This document shows, one piece after another, positions 12,000 to 24,359 of a stretch of 64,000 nucleotides of DNA (position 1 is the first letter of the stretch; the number at the start of each line of letters is the position of its first letter). Position numbers and translations under genes: made by a program. Source of the DNA: Membranipora membranacea (lineage: Eukaryota; Bryozoa; Gymnolaemata; Cheilostomatida; Membraniporidae); NCBI GenBank assembly GCA_914767715.1, contig OU612067.1, positions 5,892,001-5,956,000 on the forward strand, read 5' to 3'. The notes under the pieces are model-generated. The model saw only the letters and a list, made by a program, of their open reading frames with translations, had not been told where the DNA came from and did no database searches.

Positions 12000-13799
12000 T
12001 CAGTACGTCACAATTTGATCCGTTGATATCACTAGCATTGAGTGTTGAGAGAAATTGTATGCATGTGTACTGGTCAAATTGATGTTGTATTATACTAGCC
12101 TTGTCACACGGCTAGTTTGTAGCCGCGTGACCAGGCCCGTATTATATGTTTGTGATGTTGATTTTGACCATAGTAACCTGACATGCTGGAAACGAGACAA
12201 GAATAATATTTTAATATATTTTAATGGAATATACCTTTGTCTTTACAAGTGATAAGAATTCACGATCAAAGCTGCGCTCTAACTAAGAGCGATGGCATCT
12301 ACCAGTCAAGACATCCTCAATCAAGCGATATAAGAAAAAGCTAGATACTAACTGGTGACGTTATGGTTACAAGTTATTGTCTAGTTTGTTTCAAAATATT
12401 GATACTTAGCTAGGAATCTAGTTGTTAATTCTCATGCTTACCTCAACCTTCAGATATACTTGCCCCAAAGACACAGATTTTGAGGATTGGCCTACTTTAT
12501 TTACACTACAAAGTTTTTCAGGGCCGTAGCAGCCTTGTCACGCGGCCACGGGAGACCGAGTGACAGGGTTAAGGACGTTGCTATTGCTCATAAAAAAACT
12601 ACCTATTTGTACAGTAGTGATGACTTTAAAAATAAGTTTGACAGTGAATCTAATCAATATTGTTTGTCTGCGCAGTAAAACTTGATTGCAAACTGACTTA
12701 GGAATTAATCATCTAGCGGTGACCATTACCTTTCGACACAAGGCCACAGCCTGGTAACTAAGATCGGACAAACAGAAAGCTTCAGAGGTTCGATGAATTG
12801 CCAACTGTCTCAAAACTCAAGAGCGTAGGTGCTGATGATAGTTTTGTGGACTCAGCACTGAATGGTTCTAACTTTTGATTACGGAAAACTCTCCACTTGT
12901 AGAGTGTAATTTCGTTATATAAGATAAGTTGACCGCGCTGAGCCTTATTCTCTTTCACTGTGGTTCCATGCCTCGAATGAGTGGTCCACTCCCATTTCGA
13001 ATGATGAATGCTAATGATTTTCGTGATGAAAAAACAGATGCCGCGCCGGGACTTGAAACCCGCCCTCCCACATCAATGTCCTTTCAGCAACACCCCCTTA
13101 TTGGATTTTTTCGATTCAAAAACAATATCTGTATTCGCATATTCGCATAAAAAAATTCTATCGGTTCATGCTATTCCAATATATCAATCAAGCCTAAAAC
13201 CTGTGTCAAATCGATATATGGAAACATAGTGTTTAAATAGCTGTCTCTCCTTTGACAACATTGCAAGGCTATTATATGTAGAGCATGTGGTATGTGCCCT
13301 GCTCACTTTTTGGTTTGTTATAGATTGTTTCTCATCTGTGTGAATTGATTTTTTTTTTGCTTCAATTTTTTTGTGGTCGGAGTCGATTACTTTTTGTAAT
13401 ATCAGTGTTCATAAAGTAAATAGTTTTGCGAGCCTTTCCTGCATGCTAGCAAGCACTGGGGCTGATGGGGCAGACGTGCAAAGTGCGTATTCACTGAGTA
13501 GTATGAGAGCAAAATTAAACCTCAAGAAAGCTATGTCAATTCATTATGGTTATATACTCCGGTGTAAGTAGGACAGCCTGTATTCCAGGTCATTCTCAAA
13601 TTTTTCTGGTGAGCTACCGGTGGCTTGAAGGGGAGCAACTCCAAATTCAGGGAATTCGAATTATACTTTATACAGGTTTTTATTTGGTTCCTGATTTTTT
13701 GCTTCATCTTGAAGCTACAAACAGGGATTCTATCTGCATAAAACCATTGAAGAGGACTGAGGAAAAGGACGAAAAATATTCAGACTGTTATAAATTGAA
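12000..13799. other. Intergenic between convergent IAP genes; palindromes and possible SINE remnant
   Basis: Contains two related GC-rich palindromic segments (about 12101-12140 and 12533-12570, both with ccttgtcac near the start) and, at about 13040-13065 on the minus strand, a stretch gcgggtttcaagtcccggcg resembling a tRNA B-box region. No gene was found here. Confidence 0.4.
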
Positions 13800-13805
13800 T
13801 TTATT
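13800..13805 (-). terminator. Poly(A) signal (AATAAA on minus strand)
   Basis: TTTATT on the plus strand, about 240 bases beyond the stop of the minus-strand IAP gene. Confidence 0.4.
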
Positions 13806-14043
13806 TATACAATCATATTATGATATTTAATAGCGAAACAATAAAACGTTATCATTTCTGAGTGCGACAATGCAGTCAAAATTTATAGTTCAGTGTAAAA
13901 ACATCATACATGTATGTATACACAATCAGTCAGTAGTGTGATACTCAACCATCTTATCAGACATAAAATATATCCTCCACCATTGCCATTTGAAAAGCTA
14001 TAGCTACGGCATTAACGATTCAATAATCACGGTCGGTTTAGTT

Positions 14044-15234
14044 TCATGAGAAGAAAACATGCATCGTTCCTGCAATATCCTTTTTACATCTTGGGCATTT
14101 CAGTTCATATTCGGGATTCCTCCTTTTCATTTCTATTTCTTCTCGATTGCATTCCTCACAGAGTATCAAATCACCACATGGTAATGCTACGTGGGTTGCA
14201 GGTAGAGCTTTCCGTTTACTTGCTGGGCATTTGGAACACAATAACGACTGTTGATGAGCTAAATCGCTCTGCCTGGTCACAGTTGTTCTCAGCAATTCAT
14301 TTGAAGTTGCCGCATATTCCCCAGACTGAGGTGAATTAAATGGTTGGATATCAATATTAGCCCTGGTATTGGTGCCTTGCTGATGACAAGACTGAAACTG
14401 TGATATTGCCTCAACTATTTCATCGATATCATCAAACGGAGACCCCCGCCCCAGCGCCACATTATCTATCTGTTCTTGGGTGAAACCCATTTCTCTACAT
14501 ATGGCAAACATCACTTCCTGTGCTGCCTGGACCCCATTCTTGAACAATTCATCATATCTATTATCAGTTTCCAAATCAACTTGCTCTGCTAACTTCTGAT
14601 CAACAAAACTGTGGCCTTTCATTTGACCTTCTGCATAGACCGGGTACAGTGGTTCTGAGGATCCAGTTCGATCGCTTGTACTTTCTGTTTCTGCGTCCGT
14701 AAATTCCTTCTGGTTTCTTGCTTCATTTTCACCATCATCTGATCCATGATCAAGAGGTATGTTCCCACACTCAGTTTCTCGTATAAAGGGACAGAATGGA
14801 TAACACTCCCTGTGCTCTTCTAATGGGCAATCTCCTAAGTCCCAATCATTCAATACACCGCTGCAGAACGTGCACTGCGCCTTGTCATCTTCATTGAGAG
14901 CAAAGAAACCAGCAGCTGCCATTTTTTCTCCTGATAAGTTACCACTTTTATATGGCCAGTTGACCTTGAAGGTGAGCAGCCTGTATTTCTCATGAGCTAG
15001 AACAATCTCTCGATCCTCACAGGACAAGTCTCTGAGAATGTATTGTAGCAAATCATCACCGCTCTTCGAAGATATGGTCTCACTGATTGACTGTTGAAGT
15101 CTCCGGTTCTGACACGTATAGACAACTGGCGCCACTATAACAACCTGTAATTCCGGTCTGAGATTAACCCATGAGCTGATCTTTCTTACAATCTGTTTGA
15201 GCTCATCATCCTCATACAAAGCCATTTTGTTCAT
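14044..15234 (-). CDS. IAP-family protein, 1xBIR-UBA-RING, Asp-variant RING (396 aa)
   Basis: I chose the ATG at 15234 (MNKMALYED). The frame stays open upstream, but only to a TTG, and a good acceptor (gtagtttttgatttccag) lies directly before this ATG. One BIR at about 85-158 has C121, C124, H141 and C148, preceded by the conserved helical lead (LLQYILRDLS, then DREIVL). A UBA-like domain covers about 233-283 (MFAICREMGFTQEQIDN). The C-terminal RING has C333, C336, C353, C359, C362, C380 and C383, but the PCGH motif reads PCGD (D355), replacing a zinc-ligand His. Both other minus-strand RING paralogues share this. Probable ubiquitin-pathway IAP; ligase activity is uncertain. It is head-to-head with the 3xBIR gene at 16987. 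Confidence 0.9.
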   Translation of the reverse strand: MNKMALYEDDELKQIVRKISSWVNLRPELQVVIVAPVVYTCQNRRLQQSISETISSKSGDDLLQYILRDLSCEDREIVLAHEKYRLLTFKVNWPYKSGNLSGEKMAAAGFFALNEDDKAQCTFCSGVLNDWDLGDCPLEEHRECYPFCPFIRETECGNIPLDHGSDDGENEARNQKEFTDAETESTSDRTGSSEPLYPVYAEGQMKGHSFVDQKLAEQVDLETDNRYDELFKNGVQAAQEVMFAICREMGFTQEQIDNVALGRGSPFDDIDEIVEAISQFQSCHQQGTNTRANIDIQPFNSPQSGEYAATSNELLRTTVTRQSDLAHQQSLLCSKCPASKRKALPATHVALPCGDLILCEECNREEIEMKRRNPEYELKCPRCKKDIAGTMHVFFS

Positions 15235-16204
15235 GGGAAACTGCTGGAAATCAAAAACTACATAATTAATTATAAATCCAGTTTGCTCATAATAGCTATT
15301 TTGGGTTACTTGTAGGCTAACATTCACAATAAAAAATGTGTTAATTTCCTCAACGTTCAATGTTGTAGATTGAGTCTTAAATTAAGGATTATAGAGGGAA
15401 AAAATTTATAGTAGGTCCTACATGAAATCCATGTCATACATTCACGACAAGCAATGGTAAATAAAAATATCAGGAAAAGTCACTTTTTGTCTAATTATTA
15501 ATGTTTAGACCTTGAATTACACCACCATCACCAGCTGCTGGATCATGCTATAGATGGGTATTGCCTAGTGTTCATAGACGAAGCAATGATAAAAGATAAA
15601 CAGATCGCATACACAACCACTTCTCTCTGCATCAGCAAGACAACCGAGACATTTACACAAAAAACTCTCTGAAATTTGTGGTAACATTAACCACCAATGA
15701 AGTTTACCATCCGAGAGAAATCATGTTTGTGTTCTATGTAGAAAGCTTGGGAGGGAATCAATATATATTAGTCATCAAGTTTTCCTACCCTCTTTTAGAA
15801 CAAAGCAATGCAATACAACTTTAACCTAGGAGAGTTTATTGCCTCTCAATCCGGTTGACAAGAAAGCTGTTGGATGACCATAGCAGCGTCAAATTCAGAA
15901 CCTGGAAACTAAAACTGTACATTTCACTACATAGCTCTCATAATAACGATAGGTAGAGACGCCTCAATGGAAGAGCAGAAAAACACAAATTTGTCAGCGA
16001 GTCGATGGTTATGAGTAATCTGTAGTTATGTTTGATAATGGTGAAGACAAGGCAGATTTTAGAATCTAATGCCTACCTATGATCCTCCAACTCCAGCCAG
16101 TATAAAGTGTGTTTTCTGCCTCAGTCCTGTTTCTAGCCAGTCATGAGCAGTTGAAAGCGTATAGTATACTGGAAATTTAAAATGGATGTTTGGAAGCATC
16201 CATA

Positions 16205-16335
16205 AACCTTTGGGAGCATCTGGTTTGGGAATCCCATTGTGGGAAACCTAATGCTTTTGTATAGTGAGTGTTTCCCATAGGAAATTCCATTGGAAAATCC
16301 AGGGCATGAAATTCCAATTCCCATTTCCCAAATTT
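16205..16335. repeat. Palindrome-rich element in a divergent promoter
   Basis: A short region dense in opposing gggaa/ttccc words, including GGGAATCCC at 16227-16235 and GGAAATTCC at 16280-16288. Related elements lie at about 22678-22935, 32610-32760, 38058-38210 and 55560-55725, in or beside the shared upstream regions of the other IAP gene pairs. Confidence 0.55.
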
Positions 16336-16986
16336 TAAGAAAAGCCCACAGTGGTCTACAAACAGTATTGATACTGCCATTTTAATTCTGATCTCCAATG
16401 AGTTAAGGTCGACTTGCTAACTTAAACCGAAAATGGCTACCATCTAATTCCAAAAGTTACTACTGGAGCAAAGGAAGTTGGGTAAGCTATCAGATTTTCA
16501 TAGTTATCCTAACTGGTGGTTGTGCTGGTGGTGACACTTTCTAGAATTATTGTGTAACATATTTTTGAATCCATGGAACATAGTATATCAATCTGTAAGT
16601 AAGAAATTGTGATAATCTAAATCAGTGAGCAGAAATTTATGATCTTGTAGAACAGAAAGGGGAGGGGGAAAGTAATTGTATCAATAGTGTATCAATACCA
16701 AAGGAAATAGCTCCAAACTGTATCGCTGATTATTTTCAATTAAGTTGCCAAACTTCTTCTGTCATAAGTTCAAAGGTCAAATATTACTGGAATAGAATCT
16801 TACTAAATTATTGTTTGTGATATAAAACATGGAAATTCACCATGTATTTACTTTATTCACTTTATTTACAGGTATATTTACATACTGAGCCTGAAGGCCA
16901 CGAGCTTCGCTTGCTCGTTCACAGATCTCGCCACCGACAAACTATTAACATTTATTAGGAAAAATTGATCCATTGCCGTCCCGAGT

Positions 16987-19474
16987 ATGGCGTGGGTGAC
17001 CGATCTCATGCCAGATGGCAATGGCCTTCTTCTCACTTTCTTAATCTTGATATATTGTTTATTAATCATCAGAGGAACTGTAGTTAAATTGATTAGGGCA
17101 AACATGACAGTCTACATCAAACACTATGGAATATCCTCATATAATAAAGACGAGTTTACTGATGCCTTGGCACCTCCCACCCCATCACTCGATCTACTCC
17201 CTGTTGCGACAGACATCCTAGTGTATCCTGCAGTTCCACTCTCGAATATTAACGGACCGATCGTTCCACGCAGTGTGTGCCAACGGCTTGAGAATATGGG
17301 CCCTGAACAGTTTATGAGGTATTTAACTGAACAATTGGATCTGACTGAACGAGAGATTGTGATGCGTAGCGAGCTTTTGCGAAAAAGGTCATTCGACTGT
17401 GGCTGGCCGAATGACCAAGACAATCATTCTGGGAACGAAATGGCACGCGCTGGCTTTTATTACACTGGTCAGAGCGACCTCGTGAAATGTGCCTTCTGTA
17501 GAGTCAATCTACATACTAGGGCATTTGAAGGAGATCCAAATTCAGAGCATAGGAAATCAAGACCAGACTGTCGTTTTGTTAAAGATCTAAGTTGTGGTAA
17601 CATCGAACATACCCCACCAAGTGATATCCGATCCCATATTAATCTTGCTGCTGCTGACTACGAGAGACAAGACGATTCCCAACTTCTTAGAAACTTGGGT
17701 ATCAAGTTTTGTGACAGACCCGCTCACCCTGACTACTCTGACTGTGATGCACGCTTAAAATCGTTTAATGCTGCTCATTGTGAACTCCCAGAGCCTATGA
17801 TCCAGGCTTGCTGCAAAGCAGGATTCTTCTTCAATAACAAAAGACAATGGTTGCGATGTTACCAGTGTGATGTTAGAATTCCTTTGGCGCGGCTCACTGA
17901 GAGTAATTTATCAGAGATACATGCCACTAGCTCACCAGATTGTACTTTTCTCATCCAGAACGATGGAAAGCTGAAAATTGAGCAGACACGAACGAGCAAC
18001 GCCCATAATCGTACTAACACTATCACTGATCGAGACAGTCCAACAGTGTCATGTCATTTCGCGGAGTATCCCGATTTTGCAAATAACGGACTGCGTGAAG
18101 AGTCATTGAGAAAATTTTGCTCAGAATTCCTGACCGTCGCAATAATTCGTCAAGTTGCAGAAGTAGGTTTCTTCTTCGATGACATCAGTAAAACTGTAAG
18201 ATGTTTTTATTGCTCCGGCGAACCGTCTCGGCAACGGCTAGAAAATACTTTGGACTTTTGGATGCTTCATGCTCAAACCTCTCCAGATTGTATATTCTTG
18301 ACTCAAAAAAAGGGAATCAATTATACCCAAGAAATTGTACGTCGGTCAAGTTCAGAAACGGAAAACACCGATCTATCCTGCCTCAACGCTGATGAGAATA
18401 TCGGAAATGACACAGGCGCAGGTCCACCGCAAAGTAATGACTCTGCCAGCAGCAAAGATGAAGGTAATTTCTAAACTGCCAATTTACCACCAGTGATAAG
18501 TTGGAACTTTTGAATTTATGCGCGTCCAGGCCTCATACATTCCCAATTTCCAGATTGGTTTTATTCTTGTCAACAAACCTTCTGGTATAACATATGTTTT
18601 CTTCTTTTTAATTGTGATTCATCTCCAAGCCCCTCCTAGCTATCATTTCTGTTCAGATATATATTGCGGGTTGATACTCGGGTTGTTTAAGAGCTGGCCA
18701 CTATAGCCACATTGAACCTGGATCAAGTGAACCGGTGGAGGGAGTTGTCAAGGAGAGAAAATGCAGCTCACAACTTGCAAAAAAATTTTACAGCTCAACA
18801 ACCAAAATCAAATTTTTTTTGTCCATATGACGTAAGGTTAAAGCTAGAACACATCTACATGCATCTAGGAGTTATCTTTGTTATGCCATCCTGTGCCATC
18901 CTGTGACTTTTCACCACAGTAATAGTTCCTGCAACTGTAGATGTTTGCTCTTTGCTACCAGCCATGCTGATAAACTGATCGGCCCAGAACCACAGCAGCT
19001 TTTGTAAAATAGCTTATAATTCTGGTGTTGCAGGGAGTTTGAGCCGCCAGATGACATGCAGTGTTTGTTTGACAGCCTACATTGGAATCATCTTTATACC
19101 CTGTCGTCATTTTGGTAAGTTTTCGTCAGCTTTCGAATGAGGTAGTTTACACGCATACTACTTACTACTTACTACATACTACTTACTCATAAATACATAA
19201 ATGCCTTTTTATTGTTTCTTTGTTGCTGTTGTTTTCACATGGTCTCATTTACTTCGTAATATACTCACAACTCACATGCATTAAAAGGGTATGTTTGTAT
19301 GGAGTTTTACCCTTCTCACTTGACCAACATTCATCTTTACCTATCTTATTGTTGTTACTTTCAGTGACATGTGCACATTGTGCATCACGTCTGGTGGTTT
19401 GCCCCATCTGTAGAGCTGAAGTCCGCGGTATAGTGGAGTCAAAAATTTTAAGAAATCATCAAGAAAATCAGTGA
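16987..19474 (+). CDS. IAP-family protein, 3xBIR with split RING and hydrophobic N-terminus (555 aa)
   Basis: Three coding exons, 16987-18463, 19034-19114 and 19365-19474, join with phase-1 GT-AG introns (556 codons including stop). Residues 13-34 are strongly hydrophobic (LLLTFLILIYCLLII), a possible membrane anchor unusual for IAPs; the start could move if an upstream coding exon exists. BIR1 is canonical (C168, C171, H188, C195). BIR2 (C291, C294, H312, C319) and BIR3 (C406, C409, H428, C435) are more divergent. The RING from exons 2 and 3 reads CSVC, PCRHF, CAHC, CPIC, so Gly of PCGH is Arg but all eight ligands remain. Its last intron splits the RING just as in the gene at 9573. It is head-to-head with the minus-strand gene ending at 15234. 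Confidence 0.88.
19150..19192 (+). repeat. TACTAC/TACT microsatellite in last intron
   Basis: Short imperfect array of tacttac/tactac units in the intron that divides the RING of the 3xBIR gene. Confidence 0.5.
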
Positions 19475-19848
19475 GATAAGCTAAAGGTTTGAGCTTGTGG
19501 ACTGCCATCTGTTACATGTGTCTTCTTTGTTTCTCTCAGGTATTCTATGATACTCCAGAGTTTGTAAGACAGGTTCACATATGTACATTTCATCAATGTT
19601 AGGCTGCCACAGCTTCATCATTTACTCTTTGTTTGCCAAAATTATCATTGAGTTTATGAAGTATTTTTCTAAAAGTGCCATAAAACGTCAGCCAAAGCAT
19701 CTTAGTGCGGAGAATCATCAGTATCCCTGAATACAAATGCTGTCACAAAAACTTGTATTACACTATTCTATTGTGTATTAAAACGGCTGAAGGTAGTCTA
19801 GTAAAATAATTTTTCACCTTTTCTACGACTCTGTTCTGTATGCATTGA

Positions 19849-19854
19849 AATAAA
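19849..19854 (+). terminator. Poly(A) signal AATAAA
   Basis: Canonical hexamer about 375 bases after the stop of the 555-aa IAP gene. Confidence 0.5.
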
Positions 19855-19859
19855 AATGG

Positions 19860-20915
19860 TCTAGCAGTTTATTTATTTATTTTTTTCATTTATTTTTTTT
19901 TTATTTGCAATTCCATTATAACATACAGCATTATTGTAAATTACACATTGAAAACTCACATTCTTTATCATCTATCTTTCTCTTTAGCTTGACAACTTCT
20001 CGTCGCATTCAGGCAAATTAGAGAAAATATAAGCTAAGCTCATGATGGCCATACTGACAATTTTCCTGGCATATTCTCTCCATTGAATATATGGCTGCAC
20101 TTTTTCTCTTGTATGTGATGATTATTTTGATACATGTGGATACCTGTAGGCCAATGAACCCAAGCTAAACCTTTTTAATAGATTCTCAGGACTGTTGTAA
20201 ATATACCTAGCTGGGATGCTGTGTCAGATAAACTTGCCTGCGTTTTCAGTCATTCTTAAAGGTTGAGCCCTCCATATAGTCTTGGATACATATATTTGTA
20301 CTGAACAAATTGTTGCTCGTCGATTTAGATTAAATGCTTAAATGATTTGGTTAGTCAAGCCAGAGAGACATAGTGAAAACCCCTGATGAAAATGTAAAGC
20401 AGAATTTAAATCACAGTGAATTTTTGACAATTAGCAAACAAACCAAGTCAAGATGTAACCTTCAAAATTAGATCTTCAGCTTCGGTCTTGTCACATTTTC
20501 TGTGTTCTGTTCAAAGAGGCATGGCATGGTTTCTGCAACTAGCTTATTCTATCATGATTATTATAATATGTCCACTAGAAAACAGCCTATGATAATTTGG
20601 ATATCCAGGTACAACTATTGACCACAAGCTAAATCTTAAAAGACATTCTGAGGCGATGGTGGCCGATGGTCAAAAACGCTTGAGGTCACCAAAAGATATA
20701 ATGAAGAATTTGTCCTCTCTTGGTATTTCCAAACCGATTGGAGTTTTCTGTTACAGACTGTTATTGAAGTGAATTGAATTCTATCATATAATAAGAACTG
20801 CATTGACGATGTTATATTAACTGCAAGCCTTTTATCTAAGGGGCCAGGTCCCTTCGCTGCTCGAGGGTTTTATTCAGTAACTGTTTTCACAAACACCGCT
20901 TCCTTCGATGGTATG
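19860..20915. other. Intergenic between convergent IAP genes
   Basis: AT-rich DNA with a T-rich tract near 19870-19905. I see no gene or recognisable element. Confidence 0.4.
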
Positions 20916-20921
20916 AAACAT

Positions 20922-20927
20922 TTTATT
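20922..20927 (-). terminator. Poly(A) signal (AATAAA on minus strand)
   Basis: TTTATT on the plus strand, 27 bases beyond the stop of the minus-strand IAP gene. Confidence 0.6.
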
Positions 20928-20953
20928 TTGGAGACAAAACATAATATATGCGG

Positions 20954-22174
20954 TTATGAAAAATAAACATGTAATGTACCAGCAAGACATTTGCCACACT
21001 TTGGACAATTAGGTTGATATTCTGGGTTGGTTTTTTTCTTTTCGAACTCTTTTTGATTGCAAGACTCACAAAGTATCAAATCACCACAAGGAAGTCCAAC
21101 ATGAGTTGCAGCCACATGTGACTGTTTATGTATCCCACGATTGAGACACTGCAGAGGTCGCTCCTGATAACAAGCTGGAGTTAGGTTATCCTGAACCATG
21201 ATATCACATGACTTGGTGTGATTTTCTGTATAATCTGCGGTGTCTGGTGGTTTAGAAGGAGTAATGCTGATCATCTCAGTATCGACAACTATCTGTGGAG
21301 AATTTCGCTGAGCTAAAGAGATTGCATCCGTCAATTCTGACAGATCCTGAAATGGTTTGCCATGGGCTCTTGTCGCTGCATCAATATCCTCTTGACTTAT
21401 TCCCATTTGCCGACACATGGCGCTCATTATCTGTTGTGTTGCCTCGACAATTTTACCTTCCGGCTTTTGGACCTGATCTTGATGTCGAAGTTGCAAGCGA
21501 TTAAATCTATCACTCCCGTTGCTTTCTTGAATGTTGCAAGCGTATCCTGGTCCCTCCATCTTGTTAAGGTGACAACAGTCTGGGGAATGGTTTTCCCGAG
21601 CACTTGCTGATGCTGTTGTTCTATCCTGTAAATCAGATGAGTTTGTTGTATCTTCATCTTTATCTGTATCCAGGGGAATATTTCCACATTCATGACCGAG
21701 AAGAAATGGACAGTAGGGAAACGATTCGGCATGCGCTTTGGATGGGTCCTCCTCTGAGTCCCACCGATGGAGACTGCCTTGGCAGAATACACACCGCACT
21801 CTGTCAATATCATTCACTGAGTAAAATCCAGTAGCCGCCATGTTTTGTCCTCCGCAACGAGTTTCTGTTTTGTGCGGCCAATTGTATTGGAAGGATTTTA
21901 ATCTGAAGTTCTCGTCAAGCATGATAGCTTCTCTGTCCTCTTCATTCAACTCACAGAGAATGTATTGTAGAAATGGTTTACCCTTCAAAGAAGACGCCTT
22001 TATTATTACATCTTGACTGACAACTGGAACTTTGAACTTCAAACTCTGGACAACAGCTGGAGCAATCACAACTATGTTGGTGGACGGCCTCAACCATAAA
22101 GGAGAAATTAAGTACTGTATGACGCGGATATATCGGACTCGATCTGTTTGCGATGCCACGTCTTTGGATGCCAT
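20954..22174 (-). CDS. IAP-family protein, 1xBIR-UBA-degenerate RING (406 aa)
   Basis: Starts at an ATG (MASKDVASQ) just inside a 5'-UTR acceptor (tttaatttcacag, about 22218). One BIR at about 92-163 is canonical (C128, C131, H148, C155). A UBA-like segment covers 244-287 (IMSAMCRQMGISQEDIDAA). The RING region has C343, C363, C369, C372, C390 and C393, but the second ligand is Arg (R346, codon CGT, one transition from Cys TGT) and the His is Asp (D365). With two of eight ligands altered, this RING may not fold or recruit E2. The reading frame is otherwise intact, so it could be a decoy or a heterodimer partner. It is head-to-head with the 3xBIR gene at 24360. Its N-terminus resembles the paralogue at 53341-54486. 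Confidence 0.9.
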   Translation of the reverse strand: MASKDVASQTDRVRYIRVIQYLISPLWLRPSTNIVVIAPAVVQSLKFKVPVVSQDVIIKASSLKGKPFLQYILCELNEEDREAIMLDENFRLKSFQYNWPHKTETRCGGQNMAATGFYSVNDIDRVRCVFCQGSLHRWDSEEDPSKAHAESFPYCPFLLGHECGNIPLDTDKDEDTTNSSDLQDRTTASASARENHSPDCCHLNKMEGPGYACNIQESNGSDRFNRLQLRHQDQVQKPEGKIVEATQQIMSAMCRQMGISQEDIDAATRAHGKPFQDLSELTDAISLAQRNSPQIVVDTEMISITPSKPPDTADYTENHTKSCDIMVQDNLTPACYQERPLQCLNRGIHKQSHVAATHVGLPCGDLILCESCNQKEFEKKKTNPEYQPNCPKCGKCLAGTLHVYFS

Positions 22175-22677
22175 GCTTTTCTTCGGTGATTCTTGAACTG
22201 TCTTTTCAGGCTGTTACCTGTGAAATTAAAGTTACAGGGAATTAGAAGTAAATTCTATTCAAGCACAGAAATGTGTATTGTGGCTTCTATTGTACGTGAG
22301 GTTATTATACAAACATGAACATACACAGTAGAGGGCCGTTGATATACATATTGGTAGGTAATACTTTTAATTGTAATTGCGAGTATGGTAAAGACTATGT
22401 CGTACCATGTTGATGACACATCACACAGGGTGACTGGCTGTTTGCACAGGAGCTTTTCAACTAGATTGATTGACCAAAAAGACGCTACAAACCTGCAAAA
22501 TATTCTTTACAACAAAATCTATCATATTCATACTCACATAGTCCTCTTTTGCTGCTACTTTGTACGCTCCTTGTCCTCCATCCTCAAATTGTACCAGGAA
22601 AATGTATGTGTAATTTCTCATCACATTTTGTTCCCTGGTAGTCTCCGAAGACTGACATAAGCGATTGAAGGCGGCCC

Positions 22678-22935
22678 GTGGAAATTCCACAGTGGTAAAT
22701 CCAGTGAATCTCAAACTGGGAGACTAAAATGAAAAATGTATTGGTTAAAATCTTCGCCAGTTGTGAGTGGAAAATCCATGTTGGTTTTTCCCTGCAGGAA
22801 ATCCAAAGGAAAAACCCTTTAGGTTTTACCGCTGGATCTTCCACTCTCCATTTAAGCACCTGTTAAATTTGATAATAAATTACTTGCGTAGTATTTCCCA
22901 GTAATCCCATGCCAAAATTTCCAAGTATGATTAAT
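22678..22935. repeat. Palindrome-rich element in a divergent promoter
   Basis: Begins with the exact palindrome GTGGAAATTCCAC (22678-22690). From about 22785 it matches 38058-38210 closely (shared gttaaatttgat, cactggatctt/cgctggatctt and ttttcccag words). It lies between the divergent genes at 22174 and 24360. Confidence 0.6.
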
Positions 22936-24359
22936 AGTCCTAAGCCTCACGATCGCTCGTTAGATTCTAAGTGACTTCGGTGGAGAGACTCCACCAGGTT
23001 AGAGGCGCTGCACATCAAGAGGAAGTTTGAGCTACTGACCAGTCTGACCTATTGATTATACACAACCAGGAAGAAGGAAAAAAGGTAACCATCTGTTTGA
23101 TAATTAGATTAATGTTGTGCGGATTTAACCTATTGACCTGTAACCCAATCAGCTTTCATACCAATCTAAAGCAACACTGGGAATTAATTTTTTTGCAACA
23201 TTGGGGTTATAATGTTTGGTATTCTTTCCTTTTGTGTTTGTTGTGGTGAAAATTTGATCCGGTCAATGGCAATTGACCATACATCTTTGTAAGAGGCCCA
23301 CCCGTACATGAAAAATACCCGTACGACACTGCAATGGCGATCCATTTCACCCTGGACCTGTTTGAAGTTTGACTGTCAGAACCCATCCGGTTGCATTCAC
23401 GCATCTGGATGGCTTTGTGACATCAAAGCTTTATATTACAAAACTATCATGATTGGTTTATAACGAACCTGCACAGATTGACTTGTGATATTATGCAAAT
23501 AGCCGCCCTAATGGGTTCTTATCGCAGCAGTGGTCAATACAACTTTGGTAGTTGAGAAAATTTTCTCCTTTAGATCCTAAACATGAATCGGTCTATTCTG
23601 CAGCTTATATTTTGCATGAGATTTCAATGTTTGAAACCTGAGACACGGGATTACTTATGTATGGTGTTTGGCAAGGGTCAAAATCACAATTCTGCTGTTC
23701 GTTATTCAAGTTGCGCGCAGCATATTCTGTCATGTTGGATGGTTGATCATATGTAGTTATGGAGTAGCTTGTTATTTAATGTGGCGTGTGACCCAGATAC
23801 CAGGCATAGGATGACTCATTGTCATGCTTACGTCGTATATTACGTTATTCCTGTTCAAACCATAGCCACTGAAAATGGGTTTCGCAATATGAACACCTGT
23901 TGATAAGATAACGGGTTTAGATTTTTATTTCAATGTCACAATTCACATTAACATCCAATGCCAACATTGGAATGAATTGTTATTTTGATAAACTATTGTA
24001 CATTATCTGGAAACCCTATCCAACTAAGTGAAGTTGTGTCTGCAAAAAAAAGTAATTAGCATCGTGTGTGACTTGTTGTTGCATTCGATTAAGTGAATGC
24101 AAGATATGGACAAAATTTTATCACAGAGTAAGCATACATCCTCACTCTGTGATTTGACGGTATATGAGTATACTTAGTATACTTGATATACATATTAAGT
24201 CTATGATGCAAACCAGTATAGATTTATAGAGATTATTATTTTCACATGTTTAATTTCAGGAAGTGTAAAAGTGTGGCGTAGGTGATCTACTTTCCATCTG
24301 GAGCCACAGGAGAAGACCACCTGAGAAGAGTCGGTCTTCTGTTGAAAGCCACTGTTGGC

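Noticed and set aside
15235-15360. N-terminal extension of the minus-strand IAP gene
   Set aside because: The frame begins at TTG, and a good acceptor lies just before the ATG at 15234, so the extension is probably intron.
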